Below are positions 43,380 to 56,109 of a stretch of 64,000 bases of DNA, in pieces. A model generated the notes under the pieces. That model worked only from the letters and a program-made list of their open reading frames with translations. It was not told the DNA's origin and made no database searches. Made by a program: the position numbers and the translations under genes. The first letter of the stretch is position 1. Each line of letters starts with the position of its first letter. This DNA is from Steromphala cineraria (Eukaryota > Mollusca > Gastropoda > Trochida > Trochidae), in contig OU744727.1 in NCBI GenBank assembly GCA_916613615.1, positions 1,394,593 to 1,458,592 of the forward strand, read 5' to 3'.

Positions 43380-43890
43380 TTAGCTCATCTGGCCTGTGCG
43401 CATGGCATGGTGTCCGGCGTCCGTCCGTCCATCCGTCCGTAAACTTTGTGGAATTTCGACTTCTTCTCCAGAACCATAAGGCCTAGAAAGCTGAAACTTT
43501 GTGTAAAGACTCCTTGACTAGTGAGGATTATTAATTGTAGCTAAATAGGGCCACAGGGGCCACACTCTAAAAACATATTTCCCTCTTTTTCTCCAGAACC
43601 ATAAGGCCTAGAAAGCTGAAACTTTGTGTAAAGACTCCTTGACTAGTGATAATTATAACTTGTAGGTTTGGTGGCCCTGTGACCCCTAATAAGGGCCACA
43701 AGGGCCACAACGTTACAACCTATTTTCATCTTCTTCTTCAGAACCATGAGGCCTAGAAAGCTGTAAATTTGTGGACAGACTCCTTGACTAGTGAGGATTA
43801 ACAATTACTAAGGGGGAATCACATTAGTCACACCCTAAAGCAAAATCAAATGTAAAGCCTGATCAGCTACAGAGCAAATGGCTCTATTTT
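43380..43890 (+). repeat. Repeat with CCGT-rich head and three tandem units of about 130 bp
   Basis: The head 'agctcatctggcctgtgcgc' is followed by 'ccgtccgtccatccgtccgt'. Three units follow, each starting 'cagaaccataaggcctagaa' (about 43470, 43592 and 43738) and continuing 'gactccttgactagtga'. Units end in 'gggccacaggggccaca'-like blocks. It is non-coding. Confidence 0.88.
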
Positions 43891-45090
43891 TATTGTCTTC
43901 TTTTCATTCTACGGACACTTCATGTCCGGGCTTAATTTTGCATGCAATGCGATATGCACAGAGTGTCATTTGTAAAAGCTTATCAAACTGCTTTGAGACT
44001 GGTCCTGCACGCGTCTCATCTACCAACCCTTAGACTCGACGAAACGTGTTGAATTACTATAACCATTTACTTGGTTTAGTATATGGTTCTAAATGATCAG
44101 CATACCTTATTACTCAACTTGCTTACTTGTCAACTCCTTTTGATTGCAAAATTCAACCTATAACTATGCAAATGTGAAACTTTCTTATTTTATATTTACC
44201 TATTAAACACTTAAATCGACTTCGATTACAACGTCCATGGTATATCAATCTCTGCTTATTATTCGATTTGGAAAAAAAACTGGCAAAACTGTAAATCGTG
44301 TTTTATTGAAATTAACAACTTCCTTGATGTAGAATTCCTCCCCATGTTTACCTGTCAAGCTCCAGGGTGATACATACCGCCAGTACCTACATTTCGTGTT
44401 TGATTGCTCTGGGCTACCTGACGATATCGAACCCAGGATGGGCCAATTTACACAGGAGAGCCTTTCTGACGTCAGCGCATGTTTTTGCTATTATTTCATC
44501 GTACATTTTGGTACATCGTACATCGTGACATGGTTCATGTACTGGTCAAAATACATTTAGTAAGGCATATTGTATTTAATATTTGATAGTTTACGACGAG
44601 TAGATATGGTATTCATTATCGAATTATTAAGATACATGTATAGGCCTACATATCTTACATTTTTGTTCTGTATACAACTTTGAATGAAATATTCTAACGT
44701 CTCAATGCTGATTGTTATTTTTTTCTCATTTATGAATCGTGACTTTGAATAAAACATATGAGCCGTATCGAGGTTCTTCGTCAAGATGATTCGAGACAAA
44801 AGGAAAACTTCTCTATCCTTTGCATTATTATTTTTGTCTTATAAAAACTTTTATGTCTATGATGTGCTTGTCAATAAGTAACAAATAAAAGATTAATTTT
44901 TCCAAAAGAACAGGTACGACAGTTGAATAATAAAACCCACCCGTCCGTAAAGTGTAAAGACACGAGTGATTTATGTATGACGGCACATGACGCACAACAT
45001 CATGTGTGGATTGTTTTCACAACATCAGCATAATTACCATAAGCAAATGGTATGTTATGTGTCATGTCTTACAATATATTTCTTGTTTTT
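43891..45090. other. Intergenic, no gene seen
   Basis: The stretch 44340-44490 is richer in GC and includes, in minus sense, a gggttcgatatc block that could be a diverged SINE box B. Nothing else is recognised. Confidence 0.4.
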
Positions 45091-45093
45091 CTC

Positions 45094-45245
45094 TTAAAGG
45101 GACAGTCCTATATGGAGTATTTGTTGTGGAGACGAAATTTATTGAAATATTCCAGTTCATACATAGCATAATGTTATTACTGCTCGGCTAAAACACAAGC
45201 AAGTTGAACTTGTTACTTGGGGTAACATTTTTTTTTTTTTTTTAT
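45094..45245 (+). repeat. Family I element, truncated copy
   Basis: It starts ttaaagggacagtcctatat, continues 'gtggagacgaaattta' and 'caagttgaacttgttacttg', and stops at a T tract (45229-45243). Confidence 0.65.
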
Positions 45246-45554
45246 ATGACAATTCAATTAAGATAAGAATAAACAATGAGTTAATGACTATGACTCATCA
45301 AGCTTTTAATACATGACCAGGGACTAAATCGATTTTTTTTAAAAGCAATACTCTGCTTACATTTTGAGTTTTCTATATGAAAGAAGAGAAGAAATTGCAA
45401 TAAGTTTTCTGCCTCAGTTTCCGACCAATAGGTGCACCAAACTCAGAATTTGAACGTACCCTCTTACATATTTCACCTTTGTAGGATGCTATGAAGGTCT
45501 TCCGTGGCCTTCTGAACATTAGAAACCCCATCGACTGAAAGTTAAGCACAAATC

Positions 45555-45885
45555 CCAGACTAACATTTAGTCTCAGAAGTTTGTTGTTGTTTGTTGTGTA
45601 TTATAACAAAATGGAGCCCAGAAGATGCTTTAAGCTAAAGCTGGGTGATCTGGGTTTGCTGTACGTAAGTAGACTTTTATGACTTTTTATGATTTTCTGA
45701 TAGACTGGCATTTAGTCTCAGGGTATTTTTGTACAATATTTGTAAACAATACATTTTGTAATTTTGTTTTAACAAAATGGAGCCCCGAAGACTCTGAGTG
45801 ATCTAGACTTGCTCTACTTTAGTAGACTTGGTTGGAGGTCAATTGAATATTTTTGCTTTTAGGTCTGGACGACAGACTTAACACA
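45555..45885 (+). repeat. Dispersed repeat family A, two tandem copies
   Basis: Two partial units carry 'cagactaacatttagtctca' / 'agactggcatttagtctcag', 'tataacaaaatggagccc' and 'gatctagacttgctctactt', ending 'gtctggacgacagactta'. They are collinear with 3775-3978 and inverted relative to 55340-56005. Confidence 0.8.
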
Positions 45886-46344
45886 TTATTTTGCTATGCA
45901 TTCTTTATATATAAAAAAGACGACATTAGTTTATAGGGTCTGGCCGAGTCGCCGATGCGTTTCGAAAATCTATCGCCAGTATCTGAATATGTGAGATATC
46001 TAGTCTGTATCCATACATACAAACACATCCATACATGTATGTATACACACAGGTTAGTTCTGTTCATGTACTGCAAGACAGTTGAATATTAGTTGATAGA
46101 AGCGTCGATAAAATGTTTCACTGGCAGTTACACATCGTTTATCGAGGGACATATGCCATGATACAAAGTTCAATGTATCATCCACAAAGTCCACATGTAT
46201 TATCGTGCTATATTTTACTTTTTTTTTGTTTATGCAAATTATGTAGTTATTATATGATTCCAACTGGAAATAGGAAGTGGTCATTTTAGTAAAGTCCATC
46301 CTGATGACCAAGGCTGTTGCTCTTCTTTCTTTGGATTTATCACC

Positions 46345-46772
46345 CACTGTGTATAACCGTACACCGGATCTAGCGAGGTGTACGGCGGAGAAATGTTGCT
46401 AGCGAGGAGCCGAAATCGAAAGTTAGGTAATATTTCACTTCATAACTTTCAAATAATCAACATCATGTGGTAATTTTAGCACACATACTTAGTAAAATGT
46501 ATGTGCTTGTCATTCTGTATCCAAGGGACAGTAACAATGACAGTTGCGAGTAATGCTGTTGTTAGTAACATATTTGCTATCTCTGACTATGAACAGGATA
46601 TGACATTAAATAGTTATGTCTCGGAAAGCTATTGACATGATAATAACATAGAAAAAGTTTATGAAACGGCGATGATTGCTTTTTAAGTGATCCCGTTTGC
46701 GATCACGCTCCTCGCTAGCAACATTTCTCCGCCGTACAGCTCGCTAGTTCCGGTGTACGGTTATACACAGTG
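46345..46772. mobile_element. MITE, 428 bp, about 65-bp terminal inverted repeats, tcacc flanks
   Basis: cactgtgtataaccgtacac and 'gtgtacggcggagaaatgtt', 'gctagcgaggagc' at the left are mirrored at 46690-46772. The pentamer tcacc directly flanks both ends and may be the target duplication. A 97-codon minus frame only clips the left arm and is not a gene. Confidence 0.88.
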
Positions 46773-48090
46773 TCACCCGAATCATCTGTTCTCGGAATCA
46801 CGTAACTATATGCCAATTATATATTGTGTACATATGTGTAAATATGTTCAAATTCAATAGCTTCACGACATCTGTTTTTGAATTTATTTAAAACCAAAAT
46901 TCAAACTGCAATAAAACTTTCTTTTTTTGTTATCAGGATGACAAGCACATGATTCTGATAGTCTAAATAAAACCGACCTTGCTCCGAAGATTAGAATTTT
47001 AGAACTGTATCGTCTCGGAATTCAAACTTGTTGTATATCAGGGGCTTTCACAACGGTCCGTGACGGAGAGGAAACCCTGGTTAGATTGAGTTCGAACCCC
47101 GATAGAGCTCAACATGTTTACACTAAAAGTCCTAATAACACGGTCGTCTATTTTAATCGAATTGGTTTCTAACAGTGCAATAGCGTAGCATTTACCATAA
47201 ATACACCGGTGTTTTGTTTTCCTCCGTCACTGATAGTAAATGACAATCACTGAATTAAAAAAAATGGTAAATGATCATAGAAAGTATTATAACAATAAAT
47301 ATGTAAAGGCATACCAATCTTTTCACACAATTTCATACCGATCTACTGCTGTTTTATACAAATTATAACAATCTTTATTGCAGTTACAAAAATGTCACAA
47401 CTGTGAATTTAAATCCTAAAATTAAATAGCATTTCAGGTTTTGATACATCCTTACGTTTTGATAAATATACATGTAACTTCGTGACACGTGCACATGAGA
47501 TGCACGGGATACAGCACACGTGAGATATGCTCCACGTGCTGGGTCAACACGGAGAAAAGTAAAACAGTGATTTATCATTATTCAATCAATGAACATCGAT
47601 CTCTATATTCTATATTTCGAACAGAACTGCAATAACAATACGAAACTAAATTAGAAATCAATCTATCATTATTCAATCGTTTTAAATCTCCTTTATTTGG
47701 CATTTTATAATAATACGGAAGCAGTTAATTATCATTCTATTATCATCCAATTCTCCTTATTTTACGTCAAATGGCACATATTTCTCCGATACAATCACGT
47801 GTCATCGGCGCCACATGCACAGACTGAGCGAGTGTGACACATTTGTATGAGTAACAGTCAGATCTCATTGATTCGTCTCACAGCCGTCCCCGATATGTAT
47901 ATCTGTCAGTGCACGATGCTTCTGTGATTGTCAACAACGTCGCATGTACACCTGTTAGCATAAGGTGAGGTGATGTGGGGTTGATCGCCGCTTTCAAGAG
48001 TATTTCACTTATATCGCTGCTGCTAGTATTATTGCAGGGAGAAAGCCCGCAACACTACGTCGCATTTACACTTGTTAGCTTAAACACATG
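46773..48090. other. Intergenic, no gene seen
   Basis: A possible small element lies at 47060-47235, where 'tgacggagaggaaac' and 'gttttcctccgtca' form inverted blocks. The rest is AT-rich without recognised features. Confidence 0.4.
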
Positions 48091-48094
48091 TAAT

Positions 48095-48720
48095 AATGAT
48101 AGTCCATTTATATAGCGCATATATCCATGTACATTGCATGCTCAAGGCGCTTAGTGGCATACAATACAATACATTGTAGTTTATTTATGTCTCACCATTT
48201 GTACAACATTGGTTAAAATACAGAAGTTTAAATGTTATTAAAAGCACAAATGCCACCAAATAGGGTTATGAGAGACTCATACACAATTTTATAAAACCCC
48301 AAAATCATTAATTGATTTATATAAAAGAGATAGAATAAAATAATATGTACATACATTGAATAAATTACATGTTAAATAGCATAAAATTATTTTTTTGAAA
48401 ATACATTGTAAATTGTAAATATAATTAAATACTTAGAATTATGCATATAACCCCTGGTCAACGAGTACAGAACACTCCCTAAGGAGAATACAACCGTTCG
48501 CCTGTCAGGCGCTCGAGGTCAATTCAGACTACCATCGTATCATACCAGGTACCCAATTACTGCTGGGTGGACAGAGGCACGCTTCGAACTAAATCACATA
48601 CCCAGGGTGACACCACAAGTTTCTCAACTCATGTCTCAGTGTGGGGCAGGGAATTAACCCTTCAAAATCTCACATTATCCAGCAACGGGTTACCTACCCA
48701 TCCAGCGAGCTGCGCCCGTT
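48095..48720. repeat. SINE-like or composite repeat fragments
   Basis: 'tccatttatatagcgcatat' with 'catgctcaaggcgctt' (48103-48150) is a common invertebrate SINE-tail style. The block 48540-48715 ('ccaggtacccaattactgct', 'gggtggacagaggcacgctt', 'ccagcgagctgcgccc') resembles the body of the SINEs at 32815 and 58966. It is too diverged to delimit. Confidence 0.5.
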
Positions 48721-51692
48721 GTTGCTGAACTATTCATTGAACAGGACAACGTGCCACACGTGCCATGTCATATGGAGTGCTCTAGTTTTTTCTAAATCTG
48801 GTTCGTACTCATTGTACTTTAGGTCATGAAACTCTTGCACTTAATAAACCCTGTAGTGTTTTGATCAGAATAAACTGTGACAAGCCCTATGACAGTTTGG
48901 CTGAACCGTAAATCTTAGAATTAACGCCTCACTTGAAAAATCGTCGGGTTTATGTCTTATCTGAAACAAAGAGAAACCTGCATTAAATAATCGGCGAGTA
49001 ATTCACAGCAAAATTCTGGAAACAGTCTAGAGGAGAAGTGATGATACAACGCGCAATACCGAGACACGTGATGCGTCATTCTCATTAAGTGCAAATATGC
49101 GTCAATCTCATTAAATGCAATTATGCGTCAATCTCATCAAAAGCAAATCTAATCTCAGTTAAGCTAAGAGAATAAGTAGGTTTATTTTTAACTTTTAATG
49201 TGTTTATTTTGACAAATAAATAAAATTAATGTGTTTGTCAAAAAATGTTTTTTAAATCAAAATACCTTTTAATAATGTATCGCATCTTCCTACGCAAAGA
49301 TTAACACGCCAGTCCCGGGCCTTGCTTGGGTATCGTTACTATGTATCGTATCGAATCATTTCGTTGTGAGATACATACAACATATATTACCGTGAAATGT
49401 TCGTTCCAACCAATATATTATTCCGAGAAGGACATATTTTTTAACTTTTTGATTATGGGTCACATATAATAAGCTTCAAAAATATCAATAGTTGACCAAA
49501 TATAAAACCTGTTGATCTAAATTTATTTAGATTGCAAAAATATATCGCCTGCTGAAAGTAATCGCCAGGTCAAATCTGTTATTGAACATAACGATTATTC
49601 AAGGATGTACGGTATACCAACACGATTCTATCGCATCGTCTCTGTGAGAGTACTTGCCAGGATGTATAAGCGATGTTGGCATTCACCAACTGGAATGATG
49701 TTCTTTTATATCTTTCTTTTTTTGAAGTGACTGTGCCGTGCAAAACTTCTATTGGTTATATAACGCTAGTCTAAACAGTGAACCGATGTTGTGTGAGATA
49801 TTTTCTCTGCTAAATGTTTGAGTTTTAAACAGAGACATATTCGATATAAGACAATTGATCATGCCCTCCAGTTAAATGACAATTTGCTAGGGTACACCTA
49901 TTATTCGATATTCCTTAAACGTTATTTGCTTAATAATGCTGAGGAATATATGGATGACAACTTCTTTGTTCATTGTATGCGACGTTTCGACACATATTCT
50001 TGTGTCGTTCTCAAGCAGAGGAAGAGTAATGAGCTAGGGGCATATATATAAGTAAATAATACAATGCACAGTGACAACAACTTAATGAAGAGATTAAATG
50101 TAATTAAACAGGGATGAGTGGTAGGAAACCAGTAATGTACAATGCAGTGCGTTACATTTAATTGATAGAGCATTATTTATCAGCATTATTTTCATCCCAA
50201 CTTCTAAAATGCCTCTCAAAGAAGTTTTATTTGCTTAAGTTGATAAATATCATAATAATTGATATAAAAGGGCATAAAAAGAAAAAGTAAGCGTTTAAGG
50301 GACAAAGGATAAGCACGAAACTGAAGTCTTACTTTTCTTGCCTGAATTTAAACGTAAGGGTCACGAACAAGTATCAAAATTAGTCAATTGAGGGATTATA
50401 TATGGCGCTTCTTTGAATCAATAAATAATCCTATCCCACAAGTTAGTCGTTCAAACTGTTTATAGAAAAGTCAAAATTTAAATCAACGTAACAAGAATGG
50501 TGAGGATTTTCGAAAAAAAATAGTGTTATCCACACATATATATAGTTGACATTTGACAGTGTCTAGTATCTCAACAAACTGTCAGTTATGTAAAAGGACA
50601 TGAGGTAAACAAACCTTGAACTCCAACCGACTGAAGCGTCCGTAAAAGTTACAATATCTAGCTTCATGGAAGGGTGAACAGTTCAAATCTTGGCTCCTTT
50701 TAGACGGCACTCAAAAAAATCGCAGGCTTGAAAAAATGTCCAAAATGTCAAAAGTTGAAAGAGGACATAAATATGTACTGACATCTTCAGTTTTGAGAGT
50801 AAGATAAAGTGAAAAGAGAAATAAATTGATTGACTTTTATTATCTGTAAGAGCAAGTGCGTATACTTATAAATCATGTACGAGGCGTATGAAAAGAACCA
50901 ATTGATCATTGGTAAGGGTTATTAACATCTTTAAATACGAGAAGATAATAATCGAAATGTAATTCATGTTATCGAGAAAAATAAACCTTTCATAAATTTT
51001 AATCATCTTAACAATGTTGTTACCGATGAGTGTAAATCGTCAAGAACAGTTGCCTGAACAAAAGTGCAAACCTTTTCTTTCCAGATTCTTACATATGCTA
51101 TATATACAGTCGCGCTATGCTAATGGCATAATGCTCTGAAAAACACTCACATGTAAATATCAATATATAAACATTATTACATTTCTAAAGCATGTTATCA
51201 TATTTTCTAAATAATATTGACAATTTGGTACTTTCATTTACTGAATAAAATTGACATTTTGATACTGAATTCATCTTATTTGTTCACGAAAGGTGTGTCA
51301 GTCAGCAAAAAAACCCTAAAGAATAGTTTAAGACAATGTGACCACACCTTGTGTGACAAAACACACCGAATTAGACAAGATGCTAAATATGGAATTAATC
51401 AGGCTTGGACTTCCAAATATAACAGCATAGAAGGATGATAATAACACAAATAACACCTTCAATAACCGGTAGCGCATCAATAGCGTCTTTGTTTCATCCA
51501 ATCAAAAGTCTTCCTGTTCCGACACATTGTAATTAAGCACGTGGTCAGGTATTTCAGTCCTGAAAAGACAATGCCACTTTACCATTGTTAGGATAGTCTT
51601 TTGTGTGGGTGACGACTTTCTGTCTTGGTCTCTTCTTCAATTAACGACCTCTTTTCCTTTTTATTTTCTGCAAATAGGTCAGGTCATCGTGA
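48721..51692. other. Intergenic, no gene seen
   Basis: A fragment of MITE family G ('gcatcttcctacgcaaagat', 'cgccagtcccggg') lies at 49281-49330. The other frames are under 80 codons without motifs. Confidence 0.45.
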
Positions 51693-51892
51693 TTGAGCCT
51701 ATCGACCGATGAAAAATCAGGTCAGCCTGAGAACTCTATACATCGGAAATCAGGTCAACTCTACCATTTACACCTTCATAAACAAGGCACTATCTCCCTC
51801 TGCACTCTAAGCGAACCCTACTGTTATGTAATAGCCCATACACGCCATGTGTGGAGTCGTCACCCCTACTATCGCACAGGTTCAATGGACGT

Positions 51893-52193
51893 CACCCGAC
51901 TTCGGACAACCCTTTATCAAACCCAAGTCCAGTTGGAGGCGTTAAGCAATTTTCTCCAGGGGTCAGCGGAGGGTCATCTGTGCGGCTACCCCCAGGCACT
52001 TCTGTTTACTCGGCAATTGAAACCGCGTGAAAACTACCGAAAGTTGTTCCTGCTTATTTATAAGGCTGCTTTTCAGCAAACAGACATGCGTACTTGCGTT
52101 GTGCCCGGCTTTGGATGTTTGTTTTCTTTATCAAATCTCAGCTTTTACTATCACCAACAAGATTTATTCATTGTAAGGTGTTTCATTAGATAG
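51893..52193 (+). CDS. Hypothetical: possible first coding exon, unrecognised
   Basis: The frame is open without an ATG from 51693. The first ATG, at 51893, gives 100 aa starting MDVTRLRTTLYQTQVQLEAL, which could be a short amphipathic helix. The DNA is richer in GC than its neighbours. The C-terminal half (Cys, Phe, Tyr and Leu-rich) does not look conserved, so if real the exon may end earlier at an unidentified donor. It has no neighbours in operon-like or exon-like order. It may well be chance. Confidence 0.2.
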
Positions 52194-52199
52194 GAAAGG

Positions 52200-53235
52200 T
52201 AAGCCATTAATCAAAGAGGAAGGATTAACTCGTACACCTTGAACTACCTCTTGTATTCCGTGAACCTCACATGTTGAACCTTAGGTCGACATATAGTCCT
52301 GAATATGTAAATAAATAATTAAATGTCTTGAAACTAACAAACGAAATAAACTTAGATAATCTAATATACGTTTAATACAGCTGAAAAAGGTGATTTCACA
52401 ATTTAACTTACGTAACGAAACAACTTTCGACTTTGACATATCGTGTCACAACTCACCAAAGGATAAGCTTTAGTCTGTTATCCAGCCCCAAAAGCAAACA
52501 AAAATTAAAGGAGCCTTCTTAAGTCTAGAAAATATTGGCGAATCTAGATGATTTAGGCATTAAAATATATCTTTTAAAATAGAAAATCAAAATAATAAAA
52601 TTGGTAAAGAACCTTTAAGAGACTAAATGTTAGTCTTAAGTTCACTTCGTTATATGCTATATATATGGCTATGTCACGTGTTATCAATTATATACTTAGA
52701 AATTAGAATATTCCCTAGAATTTCACTAGTTCCAAATCAAAACTTATCAATGTTGGTCATACACTTGAAATACGGCATGGCACAACTTCCTTTGCGTTAA
52801 CACATAACTTTACTTGATAGGTCTCGACTTATACATAAAACCGTTGCTCGTTTCTGATAAAAAATCGTTTTCGTACAGTTAACATTTCTTGAATTTATGT
52901 CAGATGCTGTCAATGAATTTATAGCCATAGTTGGTATAGTGACAGTGTTCTTTTCTGTTCTGTATAGTGACAGAAATGAAAGCTAAATAACGTTTGCGGA
53001 GTAATCTTTAAAGCTATATTAATATTTGTTTTAGGTAAATAAATCAATCTCACGCAAACGAAATAGAAGAAGAAGAAATATATTTTATTAACGTGTCACA
53101 TGTTGTTATATAAGCATTTGAAAGACCATTTTAATATATATGTAACTTATTAGCAAGACAATGTTGTAAATACAGAGCGACAAACGAAAGTACAGTGTTT
53201 GGTTAAGGTACGCGAATCCATTTCCAACTCAAAAT
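52200..53235. other. Intergenic, no gene seen
   Basis: AT-rich. An 'agactaaatgttagtct' palindrome at 52621-52637 matches the ends of repeat family A. Confidence 0.45.
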
Positions 53236-53244
53236 AAATTATTA

Positions 53245-53417
53245 AAAAGTATTCACACACAAATGGCGGCCGCCAGTTTCTGCTAGGTTTACTATGTGAA
53301 TGATCGAATTGTGCAATGAGATGTTTGATCTCTTAAAATTATACGTTTTGCCTGAGCTTTTAATTCTGAAGCAAAATTTCGAAAAATAATCCCAAAAGCG
53401 TTCTACTGTCCCATTAA
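53245..53417. mobile_element. MITE family B, diverged right half
   Basis: It contains 'ttcacacacaaatggcggcc', parallel to the interior of 24762-25122, and ends gcgttctactgtcccattaa, a degenerate family B terminus. The left end is not recognisable. Confidence 0.55.
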
Positions 53418-54354
53418 GGCAATAATGTTGTCCTATAAATACCTGTGGTTAACTGTGCTCTTGTTGACGAACTCAACCCTTGAAACGTGACTGTACGCGA
53501 TCTTTCCCAAGGACTCTGTGAAATAAGAGAACAACAGAACAGATAAACAACATGATAGAATACTATTCAAGATATTTGCCTTTTTTTAATAAACTGTTGA
53601 TAAGTCTAGCTGCCTAAACTTAATATTTTGTCTGGATTTTTTTATCTTATTTTATATTATAAGCATTTAAGTCGTAGGGTTTTTTTTCAGGGTCAATATG
53701 TCATTTTACTGCCCACAAGCAATATCTTGTAGATATTGCAAATGTCACTGTTAAATCACAATGGTTGCATTGGTATGTGATTGTGGACTCTCACTGCAAA
53801 TGTAAAAGATATGTTTCATTAGTTATCCATTAGATACTAGTATTTCCCATGCTATCATGTGAGAGAAAAGATGATTTTACAGTTTCCTTTCTCAATGTTT
53901 CAAATCTCTTCTCAGTTTCTCCACCTAATCTAGCTAACTTTCTCTCGTTTGAGTTTTTAAAACAAAGATTGTGTCACTACTTATTTGGCACCCTGTAGGT
54001 AATAAAATTCTTTATTCCAGATATATTTTCAGCGATTATATATATTTGAAGTGCTCTTTACCCACGTTGATATAACTCTATTGTGTGCCAAAGTCTGTTT
54101 TAATATTTTACGAAGAAGAAGATGATGTTTATATAAGTAACAATTTTAAATCGTATATTACCTTTTTATAGTTTATCTTTCTATCCCAAGGGATGTTTAC
54201 TGATATGTTTCATACCATTTTTGATGTACAATGTTAAACTTTTAATTATCTTTTTTGTCTCTCATAATTCCTAAGGAATGGCTTGTGTATATTTTATTGA
54301 TAAATTAACATGTATATATGCATTGTATACACAAGGTGAGACGTTAATAAAATA
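53418..54354. other. Intergenic, no gene seen
   Basis: AT-rich and repeat-poor. No exon-like block. Confidence 0.5.

Positions 54355-54394
<40 letters not shown>
54355..54394. repeat. (CTGT)10 microsatellite
   Basis: An uninterrupted tetranucleotide run follows 'gacgttaataaaatat', which suggests a retroelement tail with microsatellite. Confidence 0.97.
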
Positions 54395-54396
<2 letters not shown>

Positions 54397-54582
54397 ATAC
54401 CTCAGCGTAAGAACACGCCTGTCACTTCGCCGTTCATCTATATAAAGAGATATTAATGGTCCTCCGAAATATATCAGCCAATTCATGAATCTAGAAAATA
54501 GAACTTGCACTTTTAAAGGACATATCCATATCAAGGAACTTTAATTTTTCAGATTACAAATAAGATTTCATGGTAAGATAAC

Positions 54583-54978
54583 ATGGTAAGATACAAAGAG
54601 AAAATACTAGTTCTCCAAAATATCTCAACAGTTCTCAATTACAAAGAGAAATTACTTGTAATCCAAAATATCTCAACACTTCTTAATTACAAAGAGAAAT
54701 TACTTGTAATCCAAAATATCTCAACACTTCTTAATTACAAAGAGAAATTACTTGTAATCCAAAATATTTCAACAGTTCTCAATTACAAAGAGAAATTACT
54801 TGTAATCCAAAATATCTCAACACTTCTTAATTACAAAGAGAAACTACTTGTAATCCAAAATCTCTCAACAGTTCTTAATTACAAAGAGAAATTACCGGTA
54901 CTCCAAAATCTCTCAACAGTTCTTAATTCCAGAACGATTTTCATTTTCGAGAACGTATCATATTTCAGTTGGAGGTGA
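54583..54978 (+). repeat. 48-bp minisatellite (seven units) that keeps a 131-codon frame open
   Basis: The unit encodes KEKLLVIQNISTLLNY in one plus frame, 16 aa repeated seven times between 54592 and 54930, with mostly synonymous or conservative changes (LVIQN/LVLQN, STLL/STVL). The frame starts at an ATG (54583) and ends 16 codons after the array. Because 48 is a multiple of three, an open unit stays open on duplication, so the frame alone does not prove a gene. No splice sites or flanking coding sequence support one. Confidence 0.85.
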
Positions 54979-55339
54979 GACGAGGGTTGAGAGACGGTCT
55001 TGAGACGTCGGGCGGAGAATATAAACCATATCCGGTGTTTCCTCCAATCAAATAATAACCCCGTGTCATGTACCCGGTATCCTTTTTGTAGACCCTGATT
55101 TGCATTGTGGGAAAGTATCCAAAAAATTAGGGGTCCCTAAAGCTTTTTCCGAATCTTTGGAAATACTAGGCTTAATTTCTACGTTAGAAGGTAAGTAGGT
55201 CATATGTTAAAGGTCAAAGGTGAGATGAAGGTGATATAACGTTCGACTCGGTTCTAGAGACGAAACTAACACACATCAAACCGTTCTTTCCATGAATATC
55301 AACACTTGTAATCAGAAGGTCTAGCCCTTAATCGAGACC

Positions 55340-56005
55340 CTAAAGTAAAATTATTCAATTGACGACCAACCAAGTCTACTAAAGTATAGCAAGTCTAGAT
55401 CACTCAGAGTCTTCGGGGCTCCATTTTGTTATAAAACATTTACAAAATGTATTGTTTACAAATATTGTACAAAAATACTTTGCTAGTCTATCAGAAAGTC
55501 ATAAAATGGTTTCAGTAAATATATGTGATACAATCCTTAAGATGTTTAGCTTCTTAGTTCATTGAGTTGCTGAATCTGCGAAAACCTGCCAGCTCAGTCT
55601 GTCATCCAGACATCAGAGTCTTCGGGGCTCCATTTTGTTATAAAACATTTACAAAATGTATTGTTTATAAATATTGTACAAAAATACACTGCTAGTCTAT
55701 CAGAAAGTCATAAAATGGTTTCAGTAAATATATGTGATACAATCCTTAAGATGTTTAGCTTCTTAGTTCATTGAGTTGCTGAATCTGCGAAAACCTGCCA
55801 GCTTAGTCTGTCATCCAGACCCTAAAGCAAAAATATTCACTTGACGACCAACCAAGTCTACTGCAGTATAGCAAGTCTAGATCACTCAGCTTTTTTTGAA
55901 GTCAAAGCATCTTCTGGGCTCCATGTTGTTACAATACATGAATTGTTTCAAAATATTGTCAATATTGAAAAAAATACTTCTGAGACTAAATGTTAGTCTA
56001 AAACC
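55340..56005 (-). repeat. Dispersed repeat family A, complex locus with a 209-bp tandem duplication
   Basis: The family A blocks appear inverted ('aagtctagatcactcag', 'ggctccattttgttata', 'agtctgtcatccagac'). Units 55405-55613 and 55614-55822 are nearly identical (a handful of differences), so the duplication is recent. A third, older and more diverged family A copy follows to about 56005. Confidence 0.9.
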
Positions 56006-56109
56006 TTCTCAGGCCGCATTAGTTCTAAATGAAGCGGGGAACGTTTAAAGGCTAATGCAAAGTATAAACTAAAGTATGTTCATGACACCGACTGGTCTAA
56101 AGTGATGTT

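Noticed and set aside
51693..51892. Extension of the 51.9-kb frame upstream to 166 codons
   Set aside because: It would need a TTG start and the extra peptide is unremarkable. Only the ATG-started part is listed, at low confidence.
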